From an uncultured Saprospiraceae bacterium (GTDB lineage: Bacteria; Bacteroidota; Bacteroidia; Chitinophagales; Saprospiraceae), in contig CALIQO010000107.1 in the NCBI GenBank assembly GCA_938044055.1, positions 1 to 9,946 of the forward strand: 9,946 nucleotides of DNA. The letters run 5' to 3'. Position 1 is the stretch's first letter. Every line of letters begins with the position of its first letter. The translations under genes were made by a program, and so were the position numbers. Shown here piece by piece: positions 1 through 6,045 of this stretch. A model generated the notes under the pieces. It saw nothing but the letters and a program-made list of their open reading frames with translations, did no database searches and was not told the origin of the DNA.

Positions 1-153
1 CCCATTGTGTTCATATCCCCAGACATCATTCATTTCACCACTGATAAAACCAGAGGGATTAGGAAATGAAGCCATTTTTGTCATGCTTAATGAATCTTGA
101 GAAGATCCAGAAAACGCCACTAGCAATAAGGTAATTACAAAATAGATTTTCAT
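1..153 (-). CDS. Secreted protein, probable choice-of-anchor B family, N-terminal fragment
   Basis: An open frame reads on the minus strand from ATG at 153-151 to the window edge, giving 51 residues that begin MKIYFVITLLLVAFSGSSQ. This is a typical short signal peptide with a hydrophobic core at about residues 4-14 and probable cleavage near SGSSQ. The mature start continues to ASFPNPSGFISGEMNDVWGY. The phrase NDVWGY shortly after the signal peptide resembles the N-terminus of Bacteroidota 'choice-of-anchor B' (LVIVD-repeat beta-propeller) surface proteins, in which a [YN]-[ND]-[DI]-[VI]-W-G-[YW] motif opens the first repeat. That assignment rests on one motif and is inferred; the signal peptide is seen directly. 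The gene is truncated by the window, not by mutation, and is divergent from the glycosylase gene at 263. Confidence 0.6.
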   Translation of the reverse strand, partial: MKIYFVITLLLVAFSGSSQDSLSMTKMASFPNPSGFISGEMNDVWGYEHNG

Positions 154-170
154 AAAACAGACTTTATGTA

Positions 171-203
171 TGTTACTCTTATATTTAAAGCATATAAGTA
201 ACA
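171..203. repeat. Imperfect inverted repeat in the divergent intergenic region
   Basis: The arms TGTTACTCTTATAT (171-184) and ATATAAGTAACA (192-203) are complementary over 12 bp, with a 2-nt bulge in the left arm and a 7-nt loop (185-191). It lies 17 bp upstream of the minus-strand secreted protein start and 59 bp upstream of the glycosylase start. It could be a regulator-binding dyad or a 5' leader hairpin. It has no U-tract, so a terminator is unlikely. Confidence 0.4.
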
Positions 204-262
204 AGAAGTTAAAAATTTCGGGGAGTGACTATTATCAATTAATGGCTCTCTAATAGAAGGTT

Positions 263-862
263 ATGACAAATATACCACCCAAACTTAGAAAAGATAGAAA
301 GTTGTCTGACATTATAGACAAAAATGTACTTGCAGATGGTTCTACAGAATACAATGTTTTTCATGCATTGGTCAAGTCAGTAACAGCTCAGCAGTTATCT
401 GTAAAGGCAGCAGCATCCATATATTCCCGCTTTTTAAGTAGATATGACGGTGTACCTCCAGAGCCAGAAGAGTTGCTAGAAACTCAAGTTGAAGAATTGA
501 GATCTATCGGATATTCTTATCGTAAGGCAGGATATCTGCACAACATTGCAAACTATTTTGTTGAAAATGTAGATCGATCCTGGGAATTGCTCTCAGATGA
601 GGAAATTATAGAATCGCTTACACTCATAAAAGGTGTGGGAAAATGGACCGTCCAGATGGTACTTATGTTTACATTATTAAGACCGGATGTATTTCCTGTA
701 GATGATTTAGGGGTTCAGAATGCCATGAAGGAGATTTACGGTTTATCAGAAGATAAAAAGGAAATGAAAAAACAGATGATCGATATAGCAGATAAATGGA
801 AACCTTACCGCACAATAGCAACCAGATATATGTGGGAATATCTTAAAAATGAGCCATGTTGA
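263..862 (+). CDS. DNA-3-methyladenine glycosylase, AlkA-like (HhH-GPD family)
   Basis: This is a 199-residue base-excision repair glycosylase expected to remove alkylated purines (such as 3-methyladenine) from DNA, leaving an abasic site. The helix-hairpin-helix is visible at residues 121-130 ([10 protein letters not shown]). It is followed by FPVDDLG, whose second Asp (D148) matches the catalytic Asp of the HhH-GPD superfamily. A C-terminal KPYR-x-IATRYMW motif (180-191) is typical of AlkA-type enzymes. The early [11 protein letters not shown] segment (40-50) is the usual family helix. No cysteine cluster for an iron-sulfur centre follows, which argues against endonuclease III or MutY. The length suits the short AlkA form lacking the E. 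coli N-terminal domain. The ATG has AGAAGG just upstream, only 2 nt away. The stop overlaps the start of rnhB, implying one transcript and coupled translation. Confidence 0.9.
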   Translation: MTNIPPKLRKDRKLSDIIDKNVLADGSTEYNVFHALVKSVTAQQLSVKAAASIYSRFLSRYDGVPPEPEELLETQVEELRSIGYSYRKAGYLHNIANYFVENVDRSWELLSDEEIIESLTLIKGVGKWTVQMVLMFTLLRPDVFPVDDLGVQNAMKEIYGLSEDKKEMKKQMIDIADKWKPYRTIATRYMWEYLKNEPC

Positions 863-1464
863 AATCATATCTGCTGAAGCAAGGGATAGAAGCCGGTTGT
901 GATGAGGCAGGAAGGGGCTGTCTCGCAGGACCAGTATATGCAGCAGCAGTAATATTGCCTAGGCATTTTAAACACAGTTTACTTAATGATTCTAAGCAAC
1001 TTACAGAAAAACAACGATTAACCCTAAAGGAGGTTATAGAAAAAGAAGCGATGTCATGGGCTGTGGCAAAAGTTCTGCCGAAGACCATCGATAAAATCAA
1101 TATTCTAAGAGCAAGTTTTAGAGCTATGCACCTGGCAATCGACCGTCTTAAAATCGTTCCAGATCGATTACTTATAGACGGCAACCGATTTGTACCATAT
1201 AAAAAACTTGAATACCACACGTTGATTAAGGGAGATGCACACTATCTTTCTATAGCTGCTGCTTCTATACTGGCTAAAACCCATAGAGATGCGTATATGT
1301 TGCGTGCCCACAAGAATCACCCTCATTATGGATGGATAAGAAATAAAGGATATCCTACCCAGGAACATAGAGAAGCCTTACAATTGCATGGTCCTTGTGA
1401 ATGCCACCGAAGATCATTTAGATTATTACCGTTTCCTGTGCAGGGAGATTTATTCGGGTCTTAA
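856..1464 (+). CDS. rnhB: Ribonuclease HII
   Basis: A 202-residue cytoplasmic nuclease that cuts the RNA strand of RNA:DNA hybrids and starts removal of single ribonucleotides misincorporated in DNA. The family signature [14 protein letters not shown] is at residues 14-27, with catalytic D16 and E17 and the substrate-sensing GRG at 19-21. The third acidic residue is D108 in LLIDGN and the fourth is D127 in [21 protein letters not shown]. Cys at position 22 replaces the Pro found in many other phyla; this GRGCLAGPV form is familiar from Bacteroidota. The length is normal. The ATG lies inside the end of the glycosylase gene (overlap 856-862, ATGTTGA), suggesting translational coupling. The stop codon overlaps that of the opposing hydrolase gene. 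Pairing with a glycosylase suggests a small genome-maintenance operon (inference). Confidence 0.97.
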   Translation: MLKSYLLKQGIEAGCDEAGRGCLAGPVYAAAVILPRHFKHSLLNDSKQLTEKQRLTLKEVIEKEAMSWAVAKVLPKTIDKINILRASFRAMHLAIDRLKIVPDRLLIDGNRFVPYKKLEYHTLIKGDAHYLSIAAASILAKTHRDAYMLRAHKNHPHYGWIRNKGYPTQEHREALQLHGPCECHRRSFRLLPFPVQGDLFGS

Positions 1465-2099
1465 GCTTGCAGAAAAGGGTTTTCTCTGATTTCTTCCCCT
1501 ATTGTTGTAGAGGGTCCGTGTCCTGAGTATACAACCGTTTCAGGGGGTAAGGAGAAAAAATTATTCTTAATACTAGAAATTAGGGTTTCCATATTCCCTC
1601 CTGGAAGATCGGTTCTTCCGATGCTCCTTCTAAACAATACATCCCCGGCGATTAAGGTGTTGTGTTCAGAATTGTAGAGAGATATACTTGCTGGGGAATG
1701 GCCAGGAGTAAATAAAATGCTAAACGACATCTGCCCAAGTTCTATAACCCCTCCTTCCAGCAAGAAATTTACTATCGGTGGAGAAGGGTCATAAGGAATC
1801 TGATACATACTTGCCACCATAACACAGGATTCTAATACGGGTATTTCTCCTTTATGGGCATGTAATTCTAGTCCATACTTCATATTAATAAACTTGTTAC
1901 CAAGTACGTGGTCTATGTGACAGTGTGTATTAATAAGTAAAGAAGGCTGAAGGTTATTGCTTTCTATAAAGTCTGTGAGAACTTGTTGTTCACTTGCTGA
2001 GTTGCAACCAGGGTCTACAACAATACATAAACCATTGTCATCATATACCAAGTATGTGTTTTCTGCAAATGGTCCAAAAGTAAAAGAGGCAATATTCAT
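1461..2099 (-). CDS. MBL-fold metallo-hydrolase, glyoxalase II-like (YcbL type)
   Basis: A 212-residue metallo-beta-lactamase-fold protein. The metal-binding motif THCHIDH is at residues 58-64 (H59, H61, D63, H64). Further ligands are H134 (TPGHSPAS), D153 (AGDVLF) and H194 ([13 protein letters not shown]), so the full dinuclear set is present. The opening [11 protein letters not shown] and the closing GEExxxNPFL tail are typical of the small YcbL-like type of hydroxyacylglutathione hydrolase, which lacks the larger C-terminal substrate domain of classical glyoxalase II. It probably hydrolyses a thioester such as S-lactoyl-thiol; the substrate cannot be told from sequence, and a persulfide dioxygenase role is less likely given the tail. 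Its start matches an ATG 18-20 bp downstream of a good promoter box, and it shares a TTAA stop overlap with rnhB. Confidence 0.88.
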   Translation of the reverse strand: MNIASFTFGPFAENTYLVYDDNGLCIVVDPGCNSASEQQVLTDFIESNNLQPSLLINTHCHIDHVLGNKFINMKYGLELHAHKGEIPVLESCVMVASMYQIPYDPSPPIVNFLLEGGVIELGQMSFSILFTPGHSPASISLYNSEHNTLIAGDVLFRRSIGRTDLPGGNMETLISSIKNNFFSLPPETVVYSGHGPSTTIGEEIRENPFLQA

Positions 2100-2121
2100 A
2101 GATATAGATTAGTAACTATAA

Positions 2122-2151
2122 CAAAGGTATAATGATATAAGAATAAAGCAT
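2122..2151 (-). promoter_or_regulatory. Predicted promoter of the MBL-fold hydrolase gene
   Basis: On the minus strand TACCTTTG (2129-2122) is a full match to the Bacteroidota -7 consensus TAnnTTTG. Exactly 19 nt upstream is ATG (2151-2149) where TTG is expected for the -33 element, a match at two of three positions. Transcription would start near 2117, giving a leader of about 18 nt before the ATG at 2099. Confidence 0.45.
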
Positions 2152-2158
2152 AGTTTTG
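2151..2158 (+). promoter_or_regulatory. Predicted -7 box for the PdeM-like gene
   Basis: TAGTTTTG is a full match to the Bacteroidota -7 consensus TAnnTTTG; no TTG lies 19 nt upstream. If used, transcription would begin near 2163-2165, so the in-frame TTG at 2156 cannot be the start codon. The ATG at 2168 would be nearly leaderless, and the ATG at 2204 would have a leader of about 40 nt. The box adjoins the opposing hydrolase promoter, so the two may be back to back. Confidence 0.35.
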
Positions 2159-2167
2159 TTCCTTCAT

Positions 2168-2836
2168 ATGCAAGAGTTAAAAAATAAAGAATCTCTCAGC
2201 CACATGGTCTCGGGTCAATCCTTATTGTTGTTGTCAGAAGGAGCCCTCAAGTGGAAAGAAAAAAACATTTTATTTATAGCTGACTTACACCTAGGAAAAG
2301 TGCAACACTTCCGTAAGGAAGGAATTCCCCTTCCTACTCAAGCAGGACTTGCAAGCATTAATCGTCTTGAGCAACTTATAAGAGACACAAAACCCAGAGA
2401 AGTGATATTCTTAGGGGATTTATTTCATTCTGATTACAATTCTGATTGGATTAGGTTTAAAAACACGATTGAAATATTTTCGGACGTACAGTTTACCTTA
2501 GTTATAGGCAACCACGATATTCTAAGCAATGAGGATTATGCCGATAGTATACTTAAGGTTGTACCTGAACCTTATGTTTTAGAACCATTTTTATTAACCC
2601 ATCACCCAGAAGAAGAAGTTCCTTCTTCCTTATATAACTTATGTGGCCATATTCATCCTGCGGTAAGACTGAAAGGAAAAGCTAAGCAATCTATGAGGTT
2701 ACCTTGTTTTTATTTCAGTGATCATGTGGGTGTTTTACCCGCATTTGGCACTTTTACAGGATCACACACGATACAGGCACAAGCAGGAGAAAGCGTATAT
2801 GTAGTTGCCGACAACAAGGTTATAGCTGTACAATAG
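2168..2836 (+). CDS. pdeM: Metallophosphoesterase, PdeM-like (ligase-associated DNA damage response type)
   Basis: A calcineurin-type metallophosphoesterase of 222 residues from ATG 2168. Numbered from there, the metal-binding motifs are ADLHLGK (D39, H41), GDLFHS (D84), GNHD (114-117), a THH segment (H145) and GHIHP (160-164). The run LLLLSEGALKWKEKNILFIADLHLGKVQHFRKEGIPLP matches in pattern the family named ligase-associated DNA damage response endonuclease PdeM, which is often encoded with DNA ligase D, a DEXH helicase and an exonuclease. None of these partners is nearby. The start is uncertain: homologues usually have about 25 residues before the ADLHLGK Asp, which favours ATG 2204 (210 residues), and a TTG at 2156 is also in frame but sits in a promoter-like box. 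The family is well supported; nuclease activity is family knowledge. Confidence 0.85.
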   Translation: MQELKNKESLSHMVSGQSLLLLSEGALKWKEKNILFIADLHLGKVQHFRKEGIPLPTQAGLASINRLEQLIRDTKPREVIFLGDLFHSDYNSDWIRFKNTIEIFSDVQFTLVIGNHDILSNEDYADSILKVVPEPYVLEPFLLTHHPEEEVPSSLYNLCGHIHPAVRLKGKAKQSMRLPCFYFSDHVGVLPAFGTFTGSHTIQAQAGESVYVVADNKVIAVQ

Positions 2837-2925
2837 AGAAAATATCGAGGATTTTAGATGATAAAACCTGCAAGGATTGTATGTTTATGGCTCGTATGCG
2901 GCGATATTTAAATAAGTTTTAACGC

Positions 2926-2968
2926 ATTAAGATGTAAATCTTTGAGACTTATTGCGTCATTATAACAA
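2926..2968 (+). promoter_or_regulatory. Promoter-like region of the sigma factor gene, with dyad
   Basis: Four blocks occur in order: ATTAA (2926-2930), AATCTTTG (2937-2944; five of six fixed positions of the TAnnTTTG box), ATTGCGT (2951-2957) and ATAACAA (2962-2968). The same four blocks precede the next gene. An inverted repeat, ACGCATTAAG (2922-2931) and CTTATTGCGT (2948-2957), with one mismatch and a 16-nt spacer, flanks the box like an operator. No good -33 TTG is seen. The start would fall near 2950, giving a leader of about 30 nt to ATG 2982. Confidence 0.4.
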
Positions 2969-2981
2969 AGACGATATAGTT

Positions 2982-3638
2982 ATGATGGCAACAATGTATA
3001 ATCTAACACATAAAGAAAGAATTCCAGTGGGTGACTTAACGCAAGAAGAAATCAACAAAAAAGTCTTCGAGACCGAGTTGTTTCCCCATATGAATGCACT
3101 AAAGACCTTTGCATTTCACCTGGCTTACAATGAAGAAGATGCTAACGATCTCGTTCAGGAGACGTATATGAAAGCACACAGATTCATCGATAAGTACATT
3201 CAGGGAACTAATGCTAAGGCATGGCTGTTTAAAATCTTGAAAAACGCTTACATTAATGAATATAGAAAAAAGAGTAAGCGACCTACAAAGGTAGATTTCG
3301 AAGATATTGTCAGTTATCACGATAGCGATGACAATAGAGTATCTGGATATCTTGATTTAAGAGAAGAGATATTTGACAATATTATGGGTGATGAGGTGAC
3401 CATTGCGATTAACTCATTACCTATTGATTTCAGGACAGTCGTATTGCTATGTGATGTAGAAGGTTTCACGTATGAAGAAATCTCGAAAATCATAGACGTA
3501 CCTATCGGCACAGTAAGATCTAGACTTTTCAGAGCAAGAAACATGCTTAAAGAAAAGCTTAGAACGTATGCAGATAAAATGGGCTATGAAGACAAGCGTG
3601 GTGGAAAGAATAAAAAAGCAATACAAGAGGAAGAATAG
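2982..3638 (+). CDS. RNA polymerase sigma-70 family factor, ECF type
   Basis: A 218-residue ECF-type sigma factor from ATG 2982, directing RNA polymerase to a specific promoter set. Region 2 spans about residues 30-100 and includes NEEDANDLVQETYMKAHRFIDKY and the WLFKILKNAYINEYRKKSKRP helix. Region 4 spans about 137-195, with the helix-turn-helix YEEISKIIDVPIGTVRSRLFRAR. No region 1 or 3 is present, which defines the ECF group. The linker between regions 2 and 4 is fairly long and acidic, and the C-terminus is a highly charged tail of about 23 residues. A TTG at 2952 in frame would add 10 residues, but it lies inside the promoter-like element; ATGs at 2985 and 2994 are also possible. The target stimulus is unknown. 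The neighbour at 3757 resembles its anti-sigma factor. Confidence 0.93.
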   Translation: MMATMYNLTHKERIPVGDLTQEEINKKVFETELFPHMNALKTFAFHLAYNEEDANDLVQETYMKAHRFIDKYIQGTNAKAWLFKILKNAYINEYRKKSKRPTKVDFEDIVSYHDSDDNRVSGYLDLREEIFDNIMGDEVTIAINSLPIDFRTVVLLCDVEGFTYEEISKIIDVPIGTVRSRLFRARNMLKEKLRTYADKMGYEDKRGGKNKKAIQEEE

Positions 3639-3700
3639 ATATTTTACCCTATAATATTTTTCCAAATACGATTGTTTGAGTTTTTGGTTTCTTAAAATTA

Positions 3701-3745
3701 ATTAATTGCAGAATTTTTGTTTAATTGCGTAATAAACCATAACAA
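3701..3745 (+). promoter_or_regulatory. Promoter-like region of the anti-sigma-like gene
   Basis: The blocks ATTAA (3701-3705), AATTTTTG (3712-3719), ATTGCGT (3724-3730) and ATAACAA (3739-3745) repeat, in the same order and with nearly the same spacing, the blocks upstream of the sigma gene. AATTTTTG matches five of six fixed positions of the TAnnTTTG box. The last block ends 11 nt before the ATG, against 13 nt for the sigma gene. This suggests the 78-residue gene can be transcribed from its own promoter under the same control. Low sequence complexity makes some of the match less telling. Confidence 0.38.
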
Positions 3746-3756
3746 CATTCAGAATC

Positions 3757-3993
3757 ATGGATCATCGTGAAAATTTTCAACAAATCAAGCAGAGAATTGG
3801 ATTGTATTTTGATAATGAGCTCAACCCTCAAGATCAAGATGATTTACTTTCGCTTGTCCAGAATGATGCGCGGTGCAGTAAGATGTTCAATAAGGAAAAA
3901 AATTTCCGAGACTTTATCAAGAACAACGTAAAGAGACCTTCTGTATCACCGGATATGATCCAGTCCATCAGAGATCGCATTAAGATTGTATAA
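3757..3993 (+). CDS. Small anti-sigma-factor-like protein with degenerate zinc motif
   Basis: A 78-residue soluble protein with no signal peptide or membrane segment. Its layout follows small zinc-binding anti-sigma (ZAS, zf-HC2-like) proteins: an N-terminal helix, then LYFDNELNPQDQDDLLSLVQ (residues 16-35, compare the usual 'yLDGELsp.e..' segment), then a Cys region, a second helix and a terminal helix SVSPDMIQSIRDRI. The canonical H-x3-C-x2-C is present only as N36-x3-C40-x2-M43, so just one ligand remains. Its position directly after an ECF sigma gene (118 bp gap) and shared upstream blocks support a partner role. If it binds the sigma factor, it probably does so without zinc or redox control. 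Function is inferred from context and weak similarity; it could instead be an unrelated small helical protein. Confidence 0.6.
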   Translation: MDHRENFQQIKQRIGLYFDNELNPQDQDDLLSLVQNDARCSKMFNKEKNFRDFIKNNVKRPSVSPDMIQSIRDRIKIV

Positions 3994-4030
3994 GAGCATT
4001 TCATATTTAAGAAACAGTAATAATGACTTA

Positions 4031-4050
4031 GCTACTAATCCCATAGTAGT
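4031..4050 (+). repeat. Small hairpin between the anti-sigma-like gene and kbp
   Basis: CTACTA (4032-4037) and TAGTAG (4044-4049) form a 6-bp stem, 7 with a G-U pair, around a 6-nt loop, 38 bp after the anti-sigma-like stop. A short T-run appears only about 16 nt later, so termination would be weak. It may be incidental. Confidence 0.25.
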
Positions 4051-4093
4051 CTAGAAGAGTATATTTTTAATCATCATAAAACACTTATTAATA

Positions 4094-4543
4094 ATGGGTT
4101 TATTTTCATTTATTAAAGGCGCGGGCGCCAAACTTTTTGGTAAGAAAAAAGAAGAAGCTGCTCCAGCACCAATGACTAAAGAAGAAGCACTAGCACACGA
4201 GGTATCCAGATTAGGATTGCCTGTTTCTGGTTTAGATGTTCAACTAGCAGATCATGTAATCTTGAGAGGAACAACGGATACCAATGCCAACCGAGAAAAA
4301 ATCATTCTTGCTGTAGGTAATGTAGAAGGCGTAGGATCAGTTGAAGATTCTATACATGTTACTAATCCAGAACCAGAATCAACTTTTCATGAAGTAAAAT
4401 CCGGTGATACGCTTTCTAAAATAGCTAAAGAAGTATATGGAGATGCTATGAAGTATAATGCAATCTTCGAAGCGAATCGACCGATGCTTGATCATCCTGA
4501 TAAGATTTACCCAGGACAGATATTAAGAATACCGGCTCAGTAA
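4094..4543 (+). CDS. kbp: Potassium-binding protein Kbp-like, BON-LysM
   Basis: A 149-residue protein with the same length and two-domain plan as E. coli Kbp (formerly YgaU), a cytoplasmic K+-binding protein induced by salt stress. The N-terminus MGLFSFIKGAGAKLFGKKKE matches the Kbp-type amphipathic start. A BON domain spans about residues 30-90 (VILRGTTDTNANREKIILAVGNVEGVGSVEDSI). A LysM domain spans about 98-147 (FHEVKSGDTLSKIAKEVYG, then IFEANRPML..DKIYPGQILRIP). There is no signal peptide, consistent with a cytoplasmic location despite the LysM domain. In E. coli, the BON domain with LysM support binds K+. Annotation pipelines often call this 'peptidoglycan-binding protein LysM'. It stands downstream of a sigma/anti-sigma-like pair, which may hint at osmotic control, but that is inference. 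It is followed by a strong terminator. Confidence 0.92.
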   Translation: MGLFSFIKGAGAKLFGKKKEEAAPAPMTKEEALAHEVSRLGLPVSGLDVQLADHVILRGTTDTNANREKIILAVGNVEGVGSVEDSIHVTNPEPESTFHEVKSGDTLSKIAKEVYGDAMKYNAIFEANRPMLDHPDKIYPGQILRIPAQ

Positions 4544-4573
4544 GAGCTTGTGTAATCATAATAAAACGATACT

Positions 4574-4600
4574 AGCCTCGGGGATAACCCGGGGCTTTTT
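4574..4600 (+). terminator. Rho-independent terminator after kbp
   Basis: A 9-bp stem, AGCCTCGGG (4574-4582) with CCCGGGGCT (4588-4596) including one G-U pair, closes a 5-nt loop, and the T-run follows at 4596-4600. It lies 31 bp after the kbp stop. The convergent minus-strand gene ends at 4611, and a TTTTAT stretch further along that strand might allow weak two-way use. Confidence 0.85.
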
Positions 4601-4610
4601 AATTACCTGA

Positions 4611-6026
4611 TTATTGGACCTTTATTTCTATAACCTCGCTGGCATTGAGGTCAGAATTCATTACGTATTGCTTCCGCTTACCGTTGACATAATATCTTAT
4701 AGCCATAGTATTAGGAGGGCGTTGGCCTAGATTTATAGCATGCAACACTAGAAAATTAGTAGCGGATGGATCTAGCTTTAGTTTAAGGCGATGGGGTTCT
4801 TTAGTCAACTTGTGGTTTTCGACAATCCACGCACCATTAAAATTAAGAGAGACAACATCTCCGTCTTGTATTTTATGATCGTATATCTCCACATTAATTT
4901 CTAATTCAGTCACAACTATACCGGATTCATTTTTCTTTATAAGCTTCCTTCCTTCTATGTCTGCAGGTATCGCACTTAACCCTGCTGGAGCAATTGTTTC
5001 TACTGTTTCTGCCTCTAGTACACGCGGGTATATTACCTTATAGTAATGTGGTAGTTCTGTAAATTTTAACCCTTGTGTTTCGGTTATGTCTAGTAATGTA
5101 TTAATCTCTGAGACGATACCACTTCCGTACCTATTGAACTTATTGATGATATCAGCATTATATGCATAATACTGGGCCCCATACATTAAGTATTCTTCCG
5201 GTATTGTCTTTTTAGATCTATAATCTTCTGCAGCAGCAATGCCCTTATTGACCTGTGAAACAATATTAGATATGTGAAACTCCTGTGTCCTTTTTTTAGA
5301 ATTGCCACTAGGTTTTAATGTTCCTTCTTCGAGCGTTTTTTTGCTCCTAGCGATAAGACTTCCTAAGTTTTTATCAGGAGTATGCCTTACAGCTGATAAG
5401 ATGGACCTCATATCACCATACATTCTTTTTAACAACAGGTAATAAATAGGTTCAGGTAGACCCTCCAGTGTGTATAGGACGCTCTCCATCCTCCTCTGTG
5501 CATTGTAAAAATTATTATACAGCGTTACACAAGCTTCTAGCTCATCGTATACTTTTTTAAGGTTATCCTTGTTACTAAGATCAAGGCTATTTATGATGTT
5601 CTCGATATCGAAACGTTTCTGATTTATAGATGTATACACATCTCGCATAAGAGAAGCACCAGCATATAATTTTTCATCTATTCGCGCATCCAGAACTCCA
5701 CGCGAGTCCTGAATTTTCTGGAACCATTCTTCTGGCGATATATCGTAAAACCAATTTTCTTCGTCTAAGAATATATTTTTAGGTAAGTCATTGTTGCTGT
5801 AAAAATTGATTTGATAAGAATCTAAATCAGCGTATTTATTTATTTCAAGGTTAAAGTTTTCTAGAAGTCTATGAACAATAAGAAGCCCATGGATTGCTTC
5901 ATTGTTATAAGAAACATAGGTATTAAGCACCTCTATCTGCTTCTCCGACATCTGTGCGCCAAGCTGAGGCGGATTACTTAAGCTTCCCGTAAAAAATATA
6001 AATAATAGTATCAGTACTCTAGACAT
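4611..6026 (-). CDS. Uncharacterised secreted protein with Bacteroidota C-terminal beta module
   Basis: I do not recognise the whole protein. From ATG 6026 it has 471 residues, beginning with a signal peptide (MSRVLILLFIFFTGSLS, probable cleavage after GA in QLGAQ). Residues about 30-330 look mainly helical, with many aromatic residues and charged stretches (for example the MYGDMRSILSAVRHTPDKN and VYDELEACVTLYNNFYNAQRR regions). The last ~100 residues (373-471) look beta-rich: EIYDHKIQDGDVVSLNFNGAW, then LHAINLGQRPPNTMAIRY and NSDLNASEVIEI. This D-G-D-x-[VI]-S, N-L-G-x-x-P-P-N-T and S-D-L-x-x-S pattern recurs, from memory, at the C-termini of assorted Bacteroidota secreted proteins of unknown role. 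There is no type IX sorting signal, lipobox or later membrane segment, so it is probably periplasmic or exported. A TTG at 6035 is in frame but less likely. Its C-terminus faces kbp. Confidence 0.75.
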   Translation of the reverse strand: MSRVLILLFIFFTGSLSNPPQLGAQMSEKQIEVLNTYVSYNNEAIHGLLIVHRLLENFNLEINKYADLDSYQINFYSNNDLPKNIFLDEENWFYDISPEEWFQKIQDSRGVLDARIDEKLYAGASLMRDVYTSINQKRFDIENIINSLDLSNKDNLKKVYDELEACVTLYNNFYNAQRRMESVLYTLEGLPEPIYYLLLKRMYGDMRSILSAVRHTPDKNLGSLIARSKKTLEEGTLKPSGNSKKRTQEFHISNIVSQVNKGIAAAEDYRSKKTIPEEYLMYGAQYYAYNADIINKFNRYGSGIVSEINTLLDITETQGLKFTELPHYYKVIYPRVLEAETVETIAPAGLSAIPADIEGRKLIKKNESGIVVTELEINVEIYDHKIQDGDVVSLNFNGAWIVENHKLTKEPHRLKLKLDPSATNFLVLHAINLGQRPPNTMAIRYYVNGKRKQYVMNSDLNASEVIEIKVQ

Positions 6027-6045
6027 ATGTTGCAAAGTAAATATA

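Noticed and set aside
843..1368. Minus-strand open frames opposite rnhB (125 and 66 codons)
   Set aside because: They lie wholly or mostly opposite a fully motif-supported RNase HII gene and show no recognisable domain; typical antisense shadows.
2858..2911. 17-codon ORF (MIKPARIVCLWLVCGDI) before the sigma gene
   Set aside because: No ribosome site, no repeated regulatory codons as in attenuator leaders, and a length expected by chance.
2952..2981. TTG start extending the sigma factor by 10 residues
   Set aside because: The TTG lies within the promoter-like ATTGCGT block and dyad, and ATGs follow at 2982 and 2985.
3099..3665. Three minus-strand open frames opposite the sigma factor gene
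   Set aside because: Cysteine- and phenylalanine-rich shadow translations opposite a well-supported coding region.
6027..6035. TTG start extending the secreted protein by 3 residues
   Set aside because: ATG at 6026 gives a cleaner signal peptide with a basic residue right after the start.
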